A stretch of DNA of 64,000 nt, from NCBI RefSeq assembly GCF_900142385.1, contig NZ_FRAQ01000001.1, forward strand, positions 2,046,001 through 2,110,000, given 5' to 3'. Position numbers and translations under genes: made by a program. Below, one piece after another: positions 18,205 to 27,606 of this stretch (the stretch's first letter is position 1; each line of letters starts with the position of its first letter). The notes under the pieces are model-generated. The model did no database searches. It was not told the origin of the DNA and was given only the letters and a program-made list of their open reading frames with translations. The DNA comes from Marinobacter antarcticus. Lineage in GTDB: Bacteria; Pseudomonadota; Gammaproteobacteria; Pseudomonadales; Oleiphilaceae.

Positions 18205-19639
18205 CGCCAACCCGCACAATTTTCATGGTGTTGGTGCCACCCTGGGCGTTCACATAATCGCCCTTGGTGATGACCACCAGATCGCCCTTACTCACCACCT
18301 TCCTGTTAACCAGCTCCGATATGGCCAGCGCATTGGTTCGCTCATTCGGAATCTTTGCAGAATCAAACGGGACCGTCTGAACGCCACGGTACATCACAAC
18401 CCGATGCTGCGTGGAATGATGCCGGGAATACGCAAAAATCGGCAGGCTGGACTTGATGCGGGACATCAGCCGGGGCGTTGCGCCCGTTTCCGTCATACAG
18501 ATGATAGCGGTCACGCCATTGAGATGATTCGCCGCATACATAGCGGACAGAGCAATTGCTTCATCTACATGCTCCATGCTTTCGTGAATCCGGTGATTCG
18601 ACTGGTGCATCGTGGGATGCTTTTCTGCACCTACACATATACGCACCATTGCTTCTACAGCTTCTACCGGATAATCGCCCACTGCCGTTTCTGCAGACAA
18701 CATAACCGCATCGGTGTAGTCCATAACAGCGTTCGCCACATCAGACACCTCAGCGCGGGTCGGCATAGGGCTGGTGATCATGGACTCCATCATCTGGGTT
18801 GCTGTAATGACAGCGCGATCCAGCACTCGTGCGCGCGCAATGATGTGTTTCTGCACACCCACAAGCTCCGCATCACCAATCTCTACCGCGAGATCACCGC
18901 GAGCCACCATGACTACGTCGGATGCCTCGATAACCGAATCCAGTGCTGCCATGTCGTGGGCCAGTTCCGCGCGCTCGATTTTTGCAACAAGACCGGCGTC
19001 GGAGCCGGCTTCTTTAAGAAGCCGACGAGCCGTGTGCATATCTTCGGCAGTGCGGACAAAGGACACCGCTACGTAGTCGGCCCCAAGGCGTGCAGCTGTT
19101 ACGATATCCTGCTTGTCTTTTTCGGTCAGCGCATCGGCCGAAAGCCCGCCGCCACGTTTGTTAAGTCCCTTGTTGTTTGAGAGCGGGCCACCAATCAGAA
19201 CTGAAGATGTGATGCTGCGATCGGCAACAGATTGCACCTCCATTTCGATGCGACCATCGTCCAGAACAAGGATGTCGCCGGGCTTTACGTCATCAATCAG
19301 CTGCTCATAATCGATGCCCACACGCTCTTCCGTGCCGGCTTCCTTGTCCATTGCGGCATCCAGAACAAAGGTTTGTCCTGCTTTCAGGATGACCTTGTTT
19401 TCAGCAAACCGGGCGATACGGAGTTTCGGGCCCTGAAGATCCGCCAGTAAAGCAACGAAACGGCCTTGAGCTGCGGCCGCCGCACGAACTCGCTGTGCCC
19501 GCTTGATGTGCTCATCAGCGCTGCCATGGGAAAAGTTGAGCCGGGCAACATCAACACCTGCGGCTATAATAGCAGCCAGAGATTCAGGGGAGTCCGTGGC
19601 GGGGCCGAGGGTGGCGACAATCTTGGTACGCCTGAGCAT
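18191..19639 (-). CDS. pykA: Pyruvate kinase
   Basis: Transfers phosphate from phosphoenolpyruvate to ADP, giving pyruvate and ATP. The product is 482 residues, with no extra C-terminal domain. Motifs are the N-terminal [15 protein letters not shown], the catalytic Lys region [19 protein letters not shown] and the metal-binding [19 protein letters not shown] is seven bases before the ATG. It is convergent with eda and divergent from edd, so both ends lie among HexR targets. A candidate HexR operator overlaps its predicted -10. I use pykA rather than pykF because pykA is the HexR-controlled form in related species; this is inference. Confidence 0.95.
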   Translation of the reverse strand: MLRRTKIVATLGPATDSPESLAAIIAAGVDVARLNFSHGSADEHIKRAQRVRAAAAAQGRFVALLADLQGPKLRIARFAENKVILKAGQTFVLDAAMDKEAGTEERVGIDYEQLIDDVKPGDILVLDDGRIEMEVQSVADRSITSSVLIGGPLSNNKGLNKRGGGLSADALTEKDKQDIVTAARLGADYVAVSFVRTAEDMHTARRLLKEAGSDAGLVAKIERAELAHDMAALDSVIEASDVVMVARGDLAVEIGDAELVGVQKHIIARARVLDRAVITATQMMESMITSPMPTRAEVSDVANAVMDYTDAVMLSAETAVGDYPVEAVEAMVRICVGAEKHPTMHQSNHRIHESMEHVDEAIALSAMYAANHLNGVTAIICMTETGATPRLMSRIKSSLPIFAYSRHHSTQHRVVMYRGVQTVPFDSAKIPNERTNALAISELVNRKVVSKGDLVVITKGDYVNAQGGTNTMKIVRVGADIS

Positions 19640-19664
19640 ATTGTTATCCTTTGAAGATAAATTG

Positions 19665-19678
19665 GTAGTAAATGTATC
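19665..19678 (+). promoter_or_regulatory. Candidate HexR operator upstream of pykA
   Basis: GTAGTAAATGTATC. An 18-base stretch from here, GGTAGTAAATGTATCAAT, differs by one base from the corresponding site before hexR. It touches the predicted pykA -10. Confidence 0.68.
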
Positions 19679-19704
19679 AATAAATCATGAATTAATTATG
19701 ACAA
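19677..19704 (-). promoter_or_regulatory. Predicted pykA promoter
   Basis: On the minus strand TTGTCA (19699-19704) and TATTGA (19677-19682) are 16 bp apart, about 40 bp before the pykA ATG. Confidence 0.5.
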
Positions 19705-19728
19705 TGACGTGATGATACCAAAAAAAGA

Positions 19729-19742
19729 ACGTAAAATTACGT
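19729..19742. promoter_or_regulatory. Candidate HexR operator upstream of edd
   Basis: ACGTAAAATTACGT has perfect 6-bp palindromic arms. Its reverse complement shares the nine bases GTAATTTTA with the zwf box. A -10-like TATAAA lies just downstream at 19751-19756, so a bound protein would cover the edd promoter. Confidence 0.55.
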
Positions 19743-19782
19743 CTATAGACTATAAAATCTGCTCTGTGCAAAGGAACCTTGC

Positions 19783-21603
19783 ATGCATGCAATCGTAGAC
19801 AAAGTTACCCAGCGAATTATCGACCGCAGTCGTGCGCCGCGACAGGATTATCTTGGCCGCATGAATGAGCTGAAAACCCGCTCGCCACACCGGAATTCAC
19901 TGTCCTGCGGTAATCTTGCTCACGGCTTTGCTGCCTGCAATCAGGATGACAAAGACACCCTGAAGCTGATGAACAAAGCCAATGTGGCCATGATTTCGGC
20001 ATACAACGACATGCTTTCGGCGCATCAGCCCTATGCTGGCTTTCCCGATATCATCCGCGAGGCTGCTCATGGCATGGGTTCTGTAGCCCAGTTTGCCGGT
20101 GGTACGCCCGCCATGTGTGACGGGGTAACTCAAGGCCAGCCGGGCATGGAGCTCAGCCTGTTTTCACGGGACACCATTGCCATGAGCACGGCGGTAGCCC
20201 TGAGCCACAACATGTTTGATGCCACGCTGCTGTTGGGCATTTGCGACAAGATTGTTCCGGGGTTGTTGATCGGTGCGCTGAGCTTCGGATACCTGCCCAC
20301 CATTCTGTTACCTGCGGGCCCTATGCCGTCGGGCCTTCCGAACAAGGAAAAACAGCGTATACGTCAGCTGTATGCAGAGGGAAAGATCGGAAAAGACGAG
20401 CTGCTGGAGGCTGAGATCAAGTCCTATCATAGCCCGGGCACCTGCACCTTCTATGGCACGGCCAACAGCAATCAGCTTCTGGTTGAAGTCATGGGGCTGC
20501 ATTTACCGGGCGCTGCGTTTGTAAACCCGAATACGCCGTTGCGGGATCAGCTGACGCGCGCTGCAACTGAACAGGTTATTCGTTTATCCAGGCCCCAGGG
20601 TGGTGAGCTTGGACTGGGTGACATGATTGACGAGAAAAGCATCGTCAACGCGCTAGTGGCGCTTCTGGTAACCGGAGGCTCCACCAACCACACGCTGCAC
20701 TGGGTTGCGATTGCCCGGGCAGCGGGCATTCTCATCGACTGGAATGACTACGCTGAGCTCTCATCCGTAGTGCCATCGATGACTCGCATCTATCCCAATG
20801 GCGAGGACGATGTGAATGCTTTTCACGAAGCTGGAGGCACGCCATTCCTGATTCGAGAACTGCTTGAGGGCGGCTACCTGCACGGTGATGTGGAGACGGT
20901 TGTCGGGCACGGACTTGAGCGCTACGCGCAAATGCCGACACTCAATGATGGCAAACTCGTTTGGCAGCCTGCTCCCGGGAAAAGCTTGCGCCCGGATGTA
21001 TTGAGCAGCGCCGCCGAGCCTTTTGCGCCCGATGGCGGCCTCAAGGTGCTGGATGGAAACCTCGGCCGGGGCGTGATCAAGGTTTCTTCGGTTGCCCCCG
21101 AACATCACAAGATCGAAGCACCCGCCGTGGTTTTCAATGACCAGAACGAGCTGAAGGCGGCTTTCGATGCTGGTGAGCTTGATAAGGACTGTGTCGTTAT
21201 TGTTCGTTTTCAGGGGCCAAGATCCAATGGTATGCCCGAACTACACAAGCTGACTCCCTATCTTGGTGTGCTGCAGGATCGAGGTTTTCGGGTTGGCTTG
21301 GTCACTGACGGCAGGATGTCTGGCGCGTCTGGTAAGGTCCCTGCGGCGATTCATGTTTATCCGGAAGCTCTCGATGGGGGGGCTCTTGCAAGGGTTCGGG
21401 ATGGCGATCTGATATGCCTGGATGCGGATAAGGGTGCCTTATCGATTGTTGTGGATGAGGCGGAATTCGCGAAGCGTGAGCCGGCCAGGCTTGATCTGTC
21501 CGGTTATCATCAGGGTTATGGCAGAGAACTGTTTGGCTGGATGCGGCGCTCGGCGAGCACAGCTGAGGAAGGAGCCAGCATTTTCTGGAATCATGAGGCA
21601 TGA
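19783..21603 (+). CDS. edd: 6-phosphogluconate dehydratase
   Basis: Dehydrates 6-phosphogluconate to KDPG, the first committed Entner-Doudoroff step, using an oxygen-sensitive iron-sulfur cluster. The product is 606 residues, the usual Edd length. IlvD/Edd family features are [11 protein letters not shown] and [15 protein letters not shown], which carry cluster cysteines. [10 protein letters not shown] and [18 protein letters not shown] are also present. AAGGA lies seven bases before the ATG. The glk start overlaps its stop by 4 bp (ATGA), so edd-glk is an operon. A palindromic site probably bound by HexR lies upstream. Confidence 0.97.
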   Translation: MHAIVDKVTQRIIDRSRAPRQDYLGRMNELKTRSPHRNSLSCGNLAHGFAACNQDDKDTLKLMNKANVAMISAYNDMLSAHQPYAGFPDIIREAAHGMGSVAQFAGGTPAMCDGVTQGQPGMELSLFSRDTIAMSTAVALSHNMFDATLLLGICDKIVPGLLIGALSFGYLPTILLPAGPMPSGLPNKEKQRIRQLYAEGKIGKDELLEAEIKSYHSPGTCTFYGTANSNQLLVEVMGLHLPGAAFVNPNTPLRDQLTRAATEQVIRLSRPQGGELGLGDMIDEKSIVNALVALLVTGGSTNHTLHWVAIARAAGILIDWNDYAELSSVVPSMTRIYPNGEDDVNAFHEAGGTPFLIRELLEGGYLHGDVETVVGHGLERYAQMPTLNDGKLVWQPAPGKSLRPDVLSSAAEPFAPDGGLKVLDGNLGRGVIKVSSVAPEHHKIEAPAVVFNDQNELKAAFDAGELDKDCVVIVRFQGPRSNGMPELHKLTPYLGVLQDRGFRVGLVTDGRMSGASGKVPAAIHVYPEALDGGALARVRDGDLICLDADKGALSIVVDEAEFAKREPARLDLSGYHQGYGRELFGWMRRSASTAEEGASIFWNHEA

Positions 21604-22565
21604 GTGCAGCGGATTATTCCCTGGTAGGGGACATAGGTGGAACCAACGCTCGTTTTGCTCTCGTAGAGCAGGGTGGTGTTCAGCCCCGGGCGATCGAGGC
21701 TTTGTCGTGCCGGGACTATGCCAATCTGGATGACGCCATAAAGCATTATCTGAAAAAGGTCGGGATCACGGAAGTTCTCGGAGCTTGCCTGGCAGTTGCT
21801 TCTCCGGTGCGTGATGGCGTCGTGAAAATGACCAATAATCATTGGCACTTTGATAGTGAATGTATCCGAAGCCAGTTTGGCTGGAAGGCATTTAAGGTGA
21901 TTAATGACTTCACGGCTATGGCTTTGGGTGTTCCCCATGTTTCGAAAAAAAATCTGGTACATGTCTGCGGTGGCCCGGGTGATCACCGTCGTCCGCGGCT
22001 TGTAATGGGGCCGGGTACCGGTCTCGGTCTCTCCGGTCTGGTGCCAGTCAGAAACGGCTGGGTGCCGTTGGTGACCGAGGGTGGACATGTAGATTTTGCG
22101 CCAGTGAATGATTCAGAGGTGGCGATTCTGAGAATTCTCAAGGCTCGATTTGGGCGTGTGTCCGTGGAACGGATTCTGTGTGGTCAGGGATTGCTGAACC
22201 TTTACCAGGCACATTGTGAGATTCAGTGTGTGGCCGCATTGCTAAATACGCCGGAGGCAATAACGAAAGCCGCGCTGGAGCAGAACGATCTATTAGCGCG
22301 CCATACCCTGAATCATTTTTGTGAACTGCTCGGCAGGACGGCTGGCAATGCGGTTCTGACGCTTGGAAGTACAGGGGGCGTGTATTTGTGCGGTGGTATG
22401 TTACCCCGATTTCTGGACTTCTTTCTGGAAAGTCCTTTCCGGAACGGCTTCGAGGACAAGGGCCGCATGCGCCCCTTGCTGGAATCTACACCGGTGTACG
22501 TCGTAACCGAGCCTTACGCAGGCCTGCTGGGGGCGGCCGAAGCTTTGGGCAATCCCGAAGTTTAG
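21600..22565 (+). CDS. glk: Glucokinase
   Basis: Phosphorylates glucose with ATP to supply zwf and the Entner-Doudoroff route. The product is 321 residues. The ATP-binding signature is [12 protein letters not shown] at the N-terminus. The [16 protein letters not shown] loop and [11 protein letters not shown] (with a GHxDF motif) follow, and near the C-terminus is [13 protein letters not shown]. It is translationally coupled to edd by an ATGA overlap. It ends 18 bp before a convergent nitroreductase gene with no clear terminator between them. Confidence 0.96.
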   Translation: MSAADYSLVGDIGGTNARFALVEQGGVQPRAIEALSCRDYANLDDAIKHYLKKVGITEVLGACLAVASPVRDGVVKMTNNHWHFDSECIRSQFGWKAFKVINDFTAMALGVPHVSKKNLVHVCGGPGDHRRPRLVMGPGTGLGLSGLVPVRNGWVPLVTEGGHVDFAPVNDSEVAILRILKARFGRVSVERILCGQGLLNLYQAHCEIQCVAALLNTPEAITKAALEQNDLLARHTLNHFCELLGRTAGNAVLTLGSTGGVYLCGGMLPRFLDFFLESPFRNGFEDKGRMRPLLESTPVYVVTEPYAGLLGAAEALGNPEV

Positions 22566-22583
22566 CGGTGGTTCGCGGAGCAC

Positions 22584-23327
22584 TCACAGGTAGTGAATCA
22601 GGGTTTCCTGGTCGAACCTGTACTGGCGGTTATACACGCCGTTTTCTGCTCGCCGGCCGGCCGCAAGAACCATGGTTACAAGCCCTTTGCGGGGCAGGTT
22701 CAAGAGCTTCCTCACCCGGCACTCATCAAACCCCTCCATCGGGCAGGAATCGTAACCGTGGGCGCGCAGTGCCAGCATAAGGTTTTCTGCCGCCAGTGCC
22801 GTAGATTTTGTGGCCCAGACCTTCATTTCATTAACCGAGTAGGGTCCCCGGGGTACCGGGCGGGACAAACCCACGACTAGCCCCGCTGTCTTTTTGGCCA
22901 CGCCCAGAAGTCCAAGCGGCCCCTGATTGTAATGAATGGGCGCGATCTTCTTGTAGTACTTCTCAACGATAGAAGGCAGCTTTTCCTCTTTTGGCCAGTT
23001 CTCCAGTGCAAGGCGAGCGTGCTTGCGCCAGGTATCCGGGCGGGCAACAATTGCGATCAGTACCGGGGCCGTGGTGGCCGCGTTCTGGCCCAGGCAGGCT
23101 TGTGCAAGCTTGCCCCGCAGCTCTGGTGTTCTGACCACAAAAAACTCCCAGGGCTGCAGATTGCTGGAGTTTGGTGCCAGTGTGGCGAGCTCCAGGCAGT
23201 CCTCCAGCACAGCGTCTGGAATGGGCTCGTCGGTGAAACGCCTTACAGAACGGCGGCTGCGAACAACCTTGCGGAATTCTTCAACATCAATCTCCGGCAG
23301 AGAAAGGGGGGCTGCTTTTGCGTTCAT
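22584..23327 (-). CDS. Nitroreductase-family flavoprotein
   Basis: Probable FMN-dependent NAD(P)H oxidoreductase of the nitroreductase fold. The product is 247 residues. The N-terminal FMN phosphate-binding signature is RSRRSVRRFTDEPI (about 23-36). NSSNLQPWEFFVV (about 53-65) and a C-terminal glycine-rich region (VLAAGRRAENGVYNRQYRFD) follow. The physiological substrate cannot be told from sequence. The gene stands alone, convergent with glk and divergent from the uracil-DNA-glycosylase-like gene. No signal peptide is seen, so it is cytoplasmic. Confidence 0.88.
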   Translation of the reverse strand: MNAKAAPLSLPEIDVEEFRKVVRSRRSVRRFTDEPIPDAVLEDCLELATLAPNSSNLQPWEFFVVRTPELRGKLAQACLGQNAATTAPVLIAIVARPDTWRKHARLALENWPKEEKLPSIVEKYYKKIAPIHYNQGPLGLLGVAKKTAGLVVGLSRPVPRGPYSVNEMKVWATKSTALAAENLMLALRAHGYDSCPMEGFDECRVRKLLNLPRKGLVTMVLAAGRRAENGVYNRQYRFDQETLIHYL

Positions 23328-23446
23328 GATTAATCCCTGGTTATGTCGCGGTGCGGGAGCATGATGATGGCTTGCCGCATTGTTTTTTGAACTATATGGT
23401 TACGGGAAAACGCTTTTTATGCAATTGCCCGGATGACGTTGAGACA

Positions 23447-24058
23447 ATGAAGGATTCTCTTGCCCAGCTGCCTTTTGACGAACTGGTTCGCCAGGTACGC
23501 GCCTGCACAATTTGCGCTGAGGCCTTGCCCTATGGACCACGGCCGATTGTGCAGCTGTCACAGGCGTCGCGTATTCTTGTGGTGGGTCAGGCTCCGGGAA
23601 GGCGGGTGCATGAAACGGGGCTACCATTCAATGACCCCAGTGGCGACCGTCTCCGGCAGTGGATGGGCATAACGCGGGATACGTTTTACGACGACCGCAA
23701 GCTGGCCATTCTTCCCATGGGGTTCTGTTACCCCGGTACGGGAAAATCCGGTGATTTGCCGCCGAGGCCGGAATGTGCACCCGCTTGGCGCAACGCTTTA
23801 TTGGACCGCTTGCCCAATATTGGGCTTACTCTGGTGATAGGCCAGTATGCACATGCCTGGCACCTTCCGGACGGTAAGAAATCCGTTACTGAGAATGTCA
23901 GGAACTGGCGCCATTATTGGCCAGAATTACTGCCTATGCCCCATCCCAGCCCGCGCAATAATCTGTGGTTGCGCAGGAATCCCTGGTTTGAAGCTGAGGT
24001 GATTCCAGAACTTCAGGCGCGGGTTGCCAGGCTTTTGGCTGCAGAGAATGACAGGTAG
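23447..24058 (+). CDS. Uracil-DNA glycosylase superfamily protein
   Basis: Probably removes uracil or a related base from DNA, or binds such sites (COG1573-type). The chosen start ATG at 23447 gives 203 residues (MKDSLAQLPFDEL); the longer reading from 23351 has no family support. Motif 1 is VVGQAPGRRVHETGLPF and motif 2 is PMPHPSPRN. Four cysteines (two in RACTICAEAL, then FCYPGTGKSGDLPPRPECAP) resemble iron-sulfur ligands of the family 4/5 enzymes. Its last 46 bp overlap the 3' end of glpD on the other strand. Which UDG family it belongs to, and whether it is active, is unsure. Confidence 0.82.
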   Translation: MKDSLAQLPFDELVRQVRACTICAEALPYGPRPIVQLSQASRILVVGQAPGRRVHETGLPFNDPSGDRLRQWMGITRDTFYDDRKLAILPMGFCYPGTGKSGDLPPRPECAPAWRNALLDRLPNIGLTLVIGQYAHAWHLPDGKKSVTENVRNWRHYWPELLPMPHPSPRNNLWLRRNPWFEAEVIPELQARVARLLAAENDR

Positions 24059-25518
24059 TTTTCCAGTGCCAGAGTCTGTGTTTCGGATGCGTAAAGCCCC
24101 TGCTTGGTGCGACGCCAGAGTATGTCCTCTGCTGTCATTGCCCATTCCCGTGACACGAGATATTCCACCTCCTTCTGGTATAGATTGCCGGTAAAAAGAG
24201 TGCCCATATCCTCAACGGAAGTGGTGCCGTCAAGAATGTTCCTGCATGCCGTGCCATAAGTTCTTACATAACGCTGCCCAAGCTCCGGTGGCAGCCATGG
24301 AAATTCTTTTTTCAGCTCGACCTGAAGCGATGCCTTGCTGTTGAAGTTTCCGCCTGGCAGTACCGCGTTATGGGTCCAGGGAGCGCCAGCGGTAGGGAAA
24401 AACTCACAAAGTTTGTCTGTAGCCACCTCTGCAAGCTTTCGGTATGTGGTTATTTTTCCGCCGAAGATTGACATCAGTGGCGCCAGGCCGCCGTCGTCAT
24501 CCAGTTCATAGGAGTAATCCCGCGAGGCTTTCTGTGCATTTTCCTCACCATCGATGAGCGGCCGTACCCCGGAATAGGACCAGACGACGTCTTCGGCGGT
24601 CATCTGGCGCCGGAAATAGGTGTTTACAATCTTCAGCAGGTAGTCGGTTTCCTCCTGCGAAATGCGGGCAAGAGACGGGTCGCCATCGTAGTCCACATCG
24701 GTTGTGCCTATCAGGGAAAACGTTTCTTCATACGGGATCACAAAGACGATGCGTTCATCTTCATTCTGCAGAATGTAGGCTTCATCGCTGTTATTCAGGC
24801 GGGGAACTACAAGATGACTGCCCTTTACCAGGCGAATCTGTTTTGGTGCGGGTGCGGCAATGGTTCCGGCAAAAAGTTTACTGGCCCAGGGGCCCGCTGC
24901 GTTGACCAGCACTTTTGCTGAGATTTTGTTTTCAACCCCTGTAACACTGTCCTGTAGTGTTATCGTCCAGGTTTTTTTCTCGCGGACAGCATTGGTGCAG
25001 CGGGTCCTGGGCTGGATTGAAGCGCCCATCTGTTCCGCTTTGCGCGCCATGAGTACAACGAGACGGGCGTCATCTACCCAGCCATCAGAATACTCGAAAC
25101 CTTTAGTGATTTCGGGCTTCAGAGGGCTGTCACTGCCAAACGTGATGGATAGTGAGCCCGGCAGCAGCTCTCGCCGGGCAAGGTGGTCGTAAAGGAAAAG
25201 ACCTGTGCGGATCATCCAGCCTGGGCGCAGATGGGGCTGGTGGGGCAGGCGAAAACGCATGGGCCACATGATATGAGGTGAATTCCGCAACAGAGCTTCC
25301 CGCTCTTTAAGAGCTTCCCGAACCAGCCGGAACTCATAATGTTCCAGATAGCGCAAGCCACCATGGATAAGCTTGCTGCTGTTGGACGAGGTCGCCGAGG
25401 CCAGGTCATTCATTTCGCAGAGCAGGACTTTCAGCCCCCGCCCTGCGGCGTCCATGGCAATTCCGGTGCCATTAACGCCACCACCGATAACGACAAGGTC
25501 GAACGATTGCTGCTGCAA
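24013..25518 (-). CDS. glpD: Aerobic glycerol-3-phosphate dehydrogenase
   Basis: FAD-dependent, membrane-associated enzyme that oxidises sn-glycerol-3-phosphate to dihydroxyacetone phosphate and passes electrons to quinone. The product is 501 residues. The FAD-binding signature GGGVNGTGIAMDAAGRG is at about 12-28, followed by SSNSSKLIHGGLRYLEHYEF; the C-terminal DAO_C domain is complete. The start is a TTG at 25518 (Met-Gln-Gln-Gln-Ser) with GGAG upstream. The next ATG would remove the FAD site, so the TTG is well supported. No glpF, glpK or glpR is nearby. Confidence 0.95.
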   Translation of the reverse strand: MQQQSFDLVVIGGGVNGTGIAMDAAGRGLKVLLCEMNDLASATSSNSSKLIHGGLRYLEHYEFRLVREALKEREALLRNSPHIMWPMRFRLPHQPHLRPGWMIRTGLFLYDHLARRELLPGSLSITFGSDSPLKPEITKGFEYSDGWVDDARLVVLMARKAEQMGASIQPRTRCTNAVREKKTWTITLQDSVTGVENKISAKVLVNAAGPWASKLFAGTIAAPAPKQIRLVKGSHLVVPRLNNSDEAYILQNEDERIVFVIPYEETFSLIGTTDVDYDGDPSLARISQEETDYLLKIVNTYFRRQMTAEDVVWSYSGVRPLIDGEENAQKASRDYSYELDDDGGLAPLMSIFGGKITTYRKLAEVATDKLCEFFPTAGAPWTHNAVLPGGNFNSKASLQVELKKEFPWLPPELGQRYVRTYGTACRNILDGTTSVEDMGTLFTGNLYQKEVEYLVSREWAMTAEDILWRRTKQGLYASETQTLALENYLSFSAAKSLATRA

Positions 25519-25580
25519 AGAAGAATCTCCACCATAGAGTTTTTACAGCAGCCATTGTGCCTGAAATTCAGGCAATGTCG

Positions 25581-26831
25581 TCACAAACTCAGAGGTTTAC
25601 CTGCCTCTCTGCGACGAGCTTCCCACTCTTCCCGGGTCTGGGCCGCGTTATCGCCAGACATTGACTCGACGATACTGAAGTAATCCGAGCCATACTGATC
25701 GGCCATGATAGTTTCCCGGGGTTTGATTTTAACCACATAAACAGACTGGATATTCTGGTGGTCAAAATCACGCCAGTACTGCTCATCCTTCAGGAAGGTG
25801 TACCTGTGCCCCTCGAGTGTGCGAATCACCGCCCGGGTATTGGTGGTTCCGGCGCGCTCCACGGCACTCTTGTATTGGTAAATTATGCTATAGGCAGACG
25901 CCGCAGCCGTGGATGGCCGCATTTCATAACGTTTTGAGAAGGCTTCAACGAACTCTTTACCGCGCGGATAGTTCAGTTCATAGGGCACATTCCACACCCA
26001 GGGGCTACCGCCGACAATACCCTCCATAATAGTTGGGCCAACCTGCCGGGCCATGCCCAGGGTCAGATTGGGAACAACTACCTGCATTTTTTTGGTCAGG
26101 CCCATTTCGTAAGCCACGTTAAGGGCACGAACCATGTCATCACCAAACAGAACCAGCATCAGCACTTTTGCGCCGCTTGCTTCGGCTTGGACCAGAGCGT
26201 CCTGAAAGTCGTTCACCAGCGCACGGGGAAAGGGTGTTTTTACACCGGGGTGGAGTTTTGTGTCTTCGGTGCCGGAGAATTTGCGTACCGACTCCTCAAC
26301 CGACCAGCCCCATGTGTAGTCTGCAGTAATGTAGAAATAGTCTTCATCGGCGTGGTTGCGTTTCAGGTACTGGCTGAGAATCTTGGCTGTCATCCATGCA
26401 TTATAGGGTTCCCGGAACATGTGACTGTGCGCCTCGCTTCCGGTGGTCGCGTTGGAGTAGGTGAGGGTACCGAAATAGATCCGGTTGCGGTCTCTGGCGG
26501 CTTTGCCAGAGGCGATGGCGACGGAGCTGGACACACCACCGAACACCATTTGAACACCTTCCTTGTCGATCATTTCTGCGGTGTTTTCTGCTCCCTTGGC
26601 GGGGTCTCCCCGAGTATTACGGATAACCAGTTCCAGTGGCTGCCCCATAACACCTCCGGCCTTGTTGATTTCATCAACTGCCAGAAAAGCACCTAGCCTT
26701 TGCTGCAGGCCCTGATCTTTGTAGCGGCCGGTCTGCGGATAGTTCAGGCCGATTTTGAGTGTTTCTGCGGTAACTGTGCTTGCGGCAAGCAAGAGCAGAC
26801 AGGCAGTAAAGAGTGCTTTTCCGGGTTTCAT
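25581..26831 (-). CDS. Periplasmic branched-chain amino acid/urea-type ABC substrate-binding protein, orphan
   Basis: A type 1 periplasmic binding protein (Peripla_BP_6 fold), 416 residues. The N-terminal signal peptide ends at about ASTVTAETLKIGL. It begins like LivJ/UrtA/AmiC proteins (IGLNYPQTGRYKDQG) and has the AVDEINKAGGVMGQPLELV stretch. CAGGAG precedes the ATG. No ABC permease or ATPase gene is adjacent. It may therefore work with a distant transporter or as a sensor ligand-binding subunit. The ligand is unknown. Its gene ends 63 bp before the glpD start on the same strand, so co-transcription with glpD is possible. Confidence 0.85.
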   Translation of the reverse strand: MKPGKALFTACLLLLAASTVTAETLKIGLNYPQTGRYKDQGLQQRLGAFLAVDEINKAGGVMGQPLELVIRNTRGDPAKGAENTAEMIDKEGVQMVFGGVSSSVAIASGKAARDRNRIYFGTLTYSNATTGSEAHSHMFREPYNAWMTAKILSQYLKRNHADEDYFYITADYTWGWSVEESVRKFSGTEDTKLHPGVKTPFPRALVNDFQDALVQAEASGAKVLMLVLFGDDMVRALNVAYEMGLTKKMQVVVPNLTLGMARQVGPTIMEGIVGGSPWVWNVPYELNYPRGKEFVEAFSKRYEMRPSTAAASAYSIIYQYKSAVERAGTTNTRAVIRTLEGHRYTFLKDEQYWRDFDHQNIQSVYVVKIKPRETIMADQYGSDYFSIVESMSGDNAAQTREEWEARRREAGKPLSL

Positions 26832-27075
26832 GAAGACTCCTGCTACAGGGCACAGCTAAGTGGTTGGCACTCAAGTCAGTACTCTGAACGTTATTGATTG
26901 TTTATTATTCGGGAAGAGGGTTAGTTTCTTTTCCGGTAATGCATTCGGCAATCAGACTAAGGTGGGAATTCAGGTAAAGAATTGTACGTTTGCACCCTTG
27001 CTGGCATAAGTCATACTGCGTCTGCGCACAGAGAGCGACTGAAAAAACTGAAGAACCCAGGCCGAGGAGTCTTCC

Positions 27076-27606
27076 ATGACCGGTAATGAAGTGCAGGACG
27101 AAACGATCACCTGGCAGACAGGCCACTGTTACCTCGGTGAAATTCTGGTCGCGCGCGCGCTCAACGGCGTTTGCGCCGTGCTACCGGGCGAGTCGCCGGA
27201 AGAGCTGGTTACGGAACTGGCCCGTCGATTCCCGGATGCCATACTCGAGCATGCAAATAATTCCCGGGCGGACTGGTTTGCCGATGTTATGAGTTATCTG
27301 ATAGACAGTCGTAAGCCGCTTTCAGTGCAACTTGATCTTCGTGGTACAGACTTCCAGTGCAGGGTCTGGCGCGCGCTGCAGGAGATCCCGTCTGGCTGCT
27401 CGGCCAGCTATGGCGAGATAGCACGCCGCATGGGGATGCCGACAGCATCACGAGCTGTAGCGGGAGCATGTGCGGCCAACCCCTTGGCGGTGGTCGTGCC
27501 ATGCCATCGGGTACTCCATCGTGACGGCAGTCTGTCCGGGTATCGCTGGGGTATCAAACGCAAGCAGGCGGTATTGAGTCACGAGCAAGGGTTGTCTGAG
27601 CGCTAA
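27076..27606 (+). CDS. ogt: Methylated-DNA--protein-cysteine methyltransferase
   Basis: Suicide repair enzyme that takes alkyl groups from O6-alkylguanine (and O4-alkylthymine) onto its own cysteine. The product is 176 residues. The active-site motif VVPCHRVLHRDGSLSGY places the acceptor at Cys143. The helix-turn-helix region SYGEIARRMGMPTASRAVAGA (about 111-131) inserts into DNA. There is no Ada-type N-terminal zinc domain, so the ogt type is likely. GAGGAG precedes the ATG. Its stop overlaps the apbE start by one base (TAATG), so the two are probably co-transcribed. Confidence 0.93.
   Translation: MTGNEVQDETITWQTGHCYLGEILVARALNGVCAVLPGESPEELVTELARRFPDAILEHANNSRADWFADVMSYLIDSRKPLSVQLDLRGTDFQCRVWRALQEIPSGCSASYGEIARRMGMPTASRAVAGACAANPLAVVVPCHRVLHRDGSLSGYRWGIKRKQAVLSHEQGLSER

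Noticed and set aside
27151..27162. Alternating CG run as a structural DNA signal
   Set aside because: It is short, inside ogt, and encodes Val-Ala-Arg-Ala in frame.
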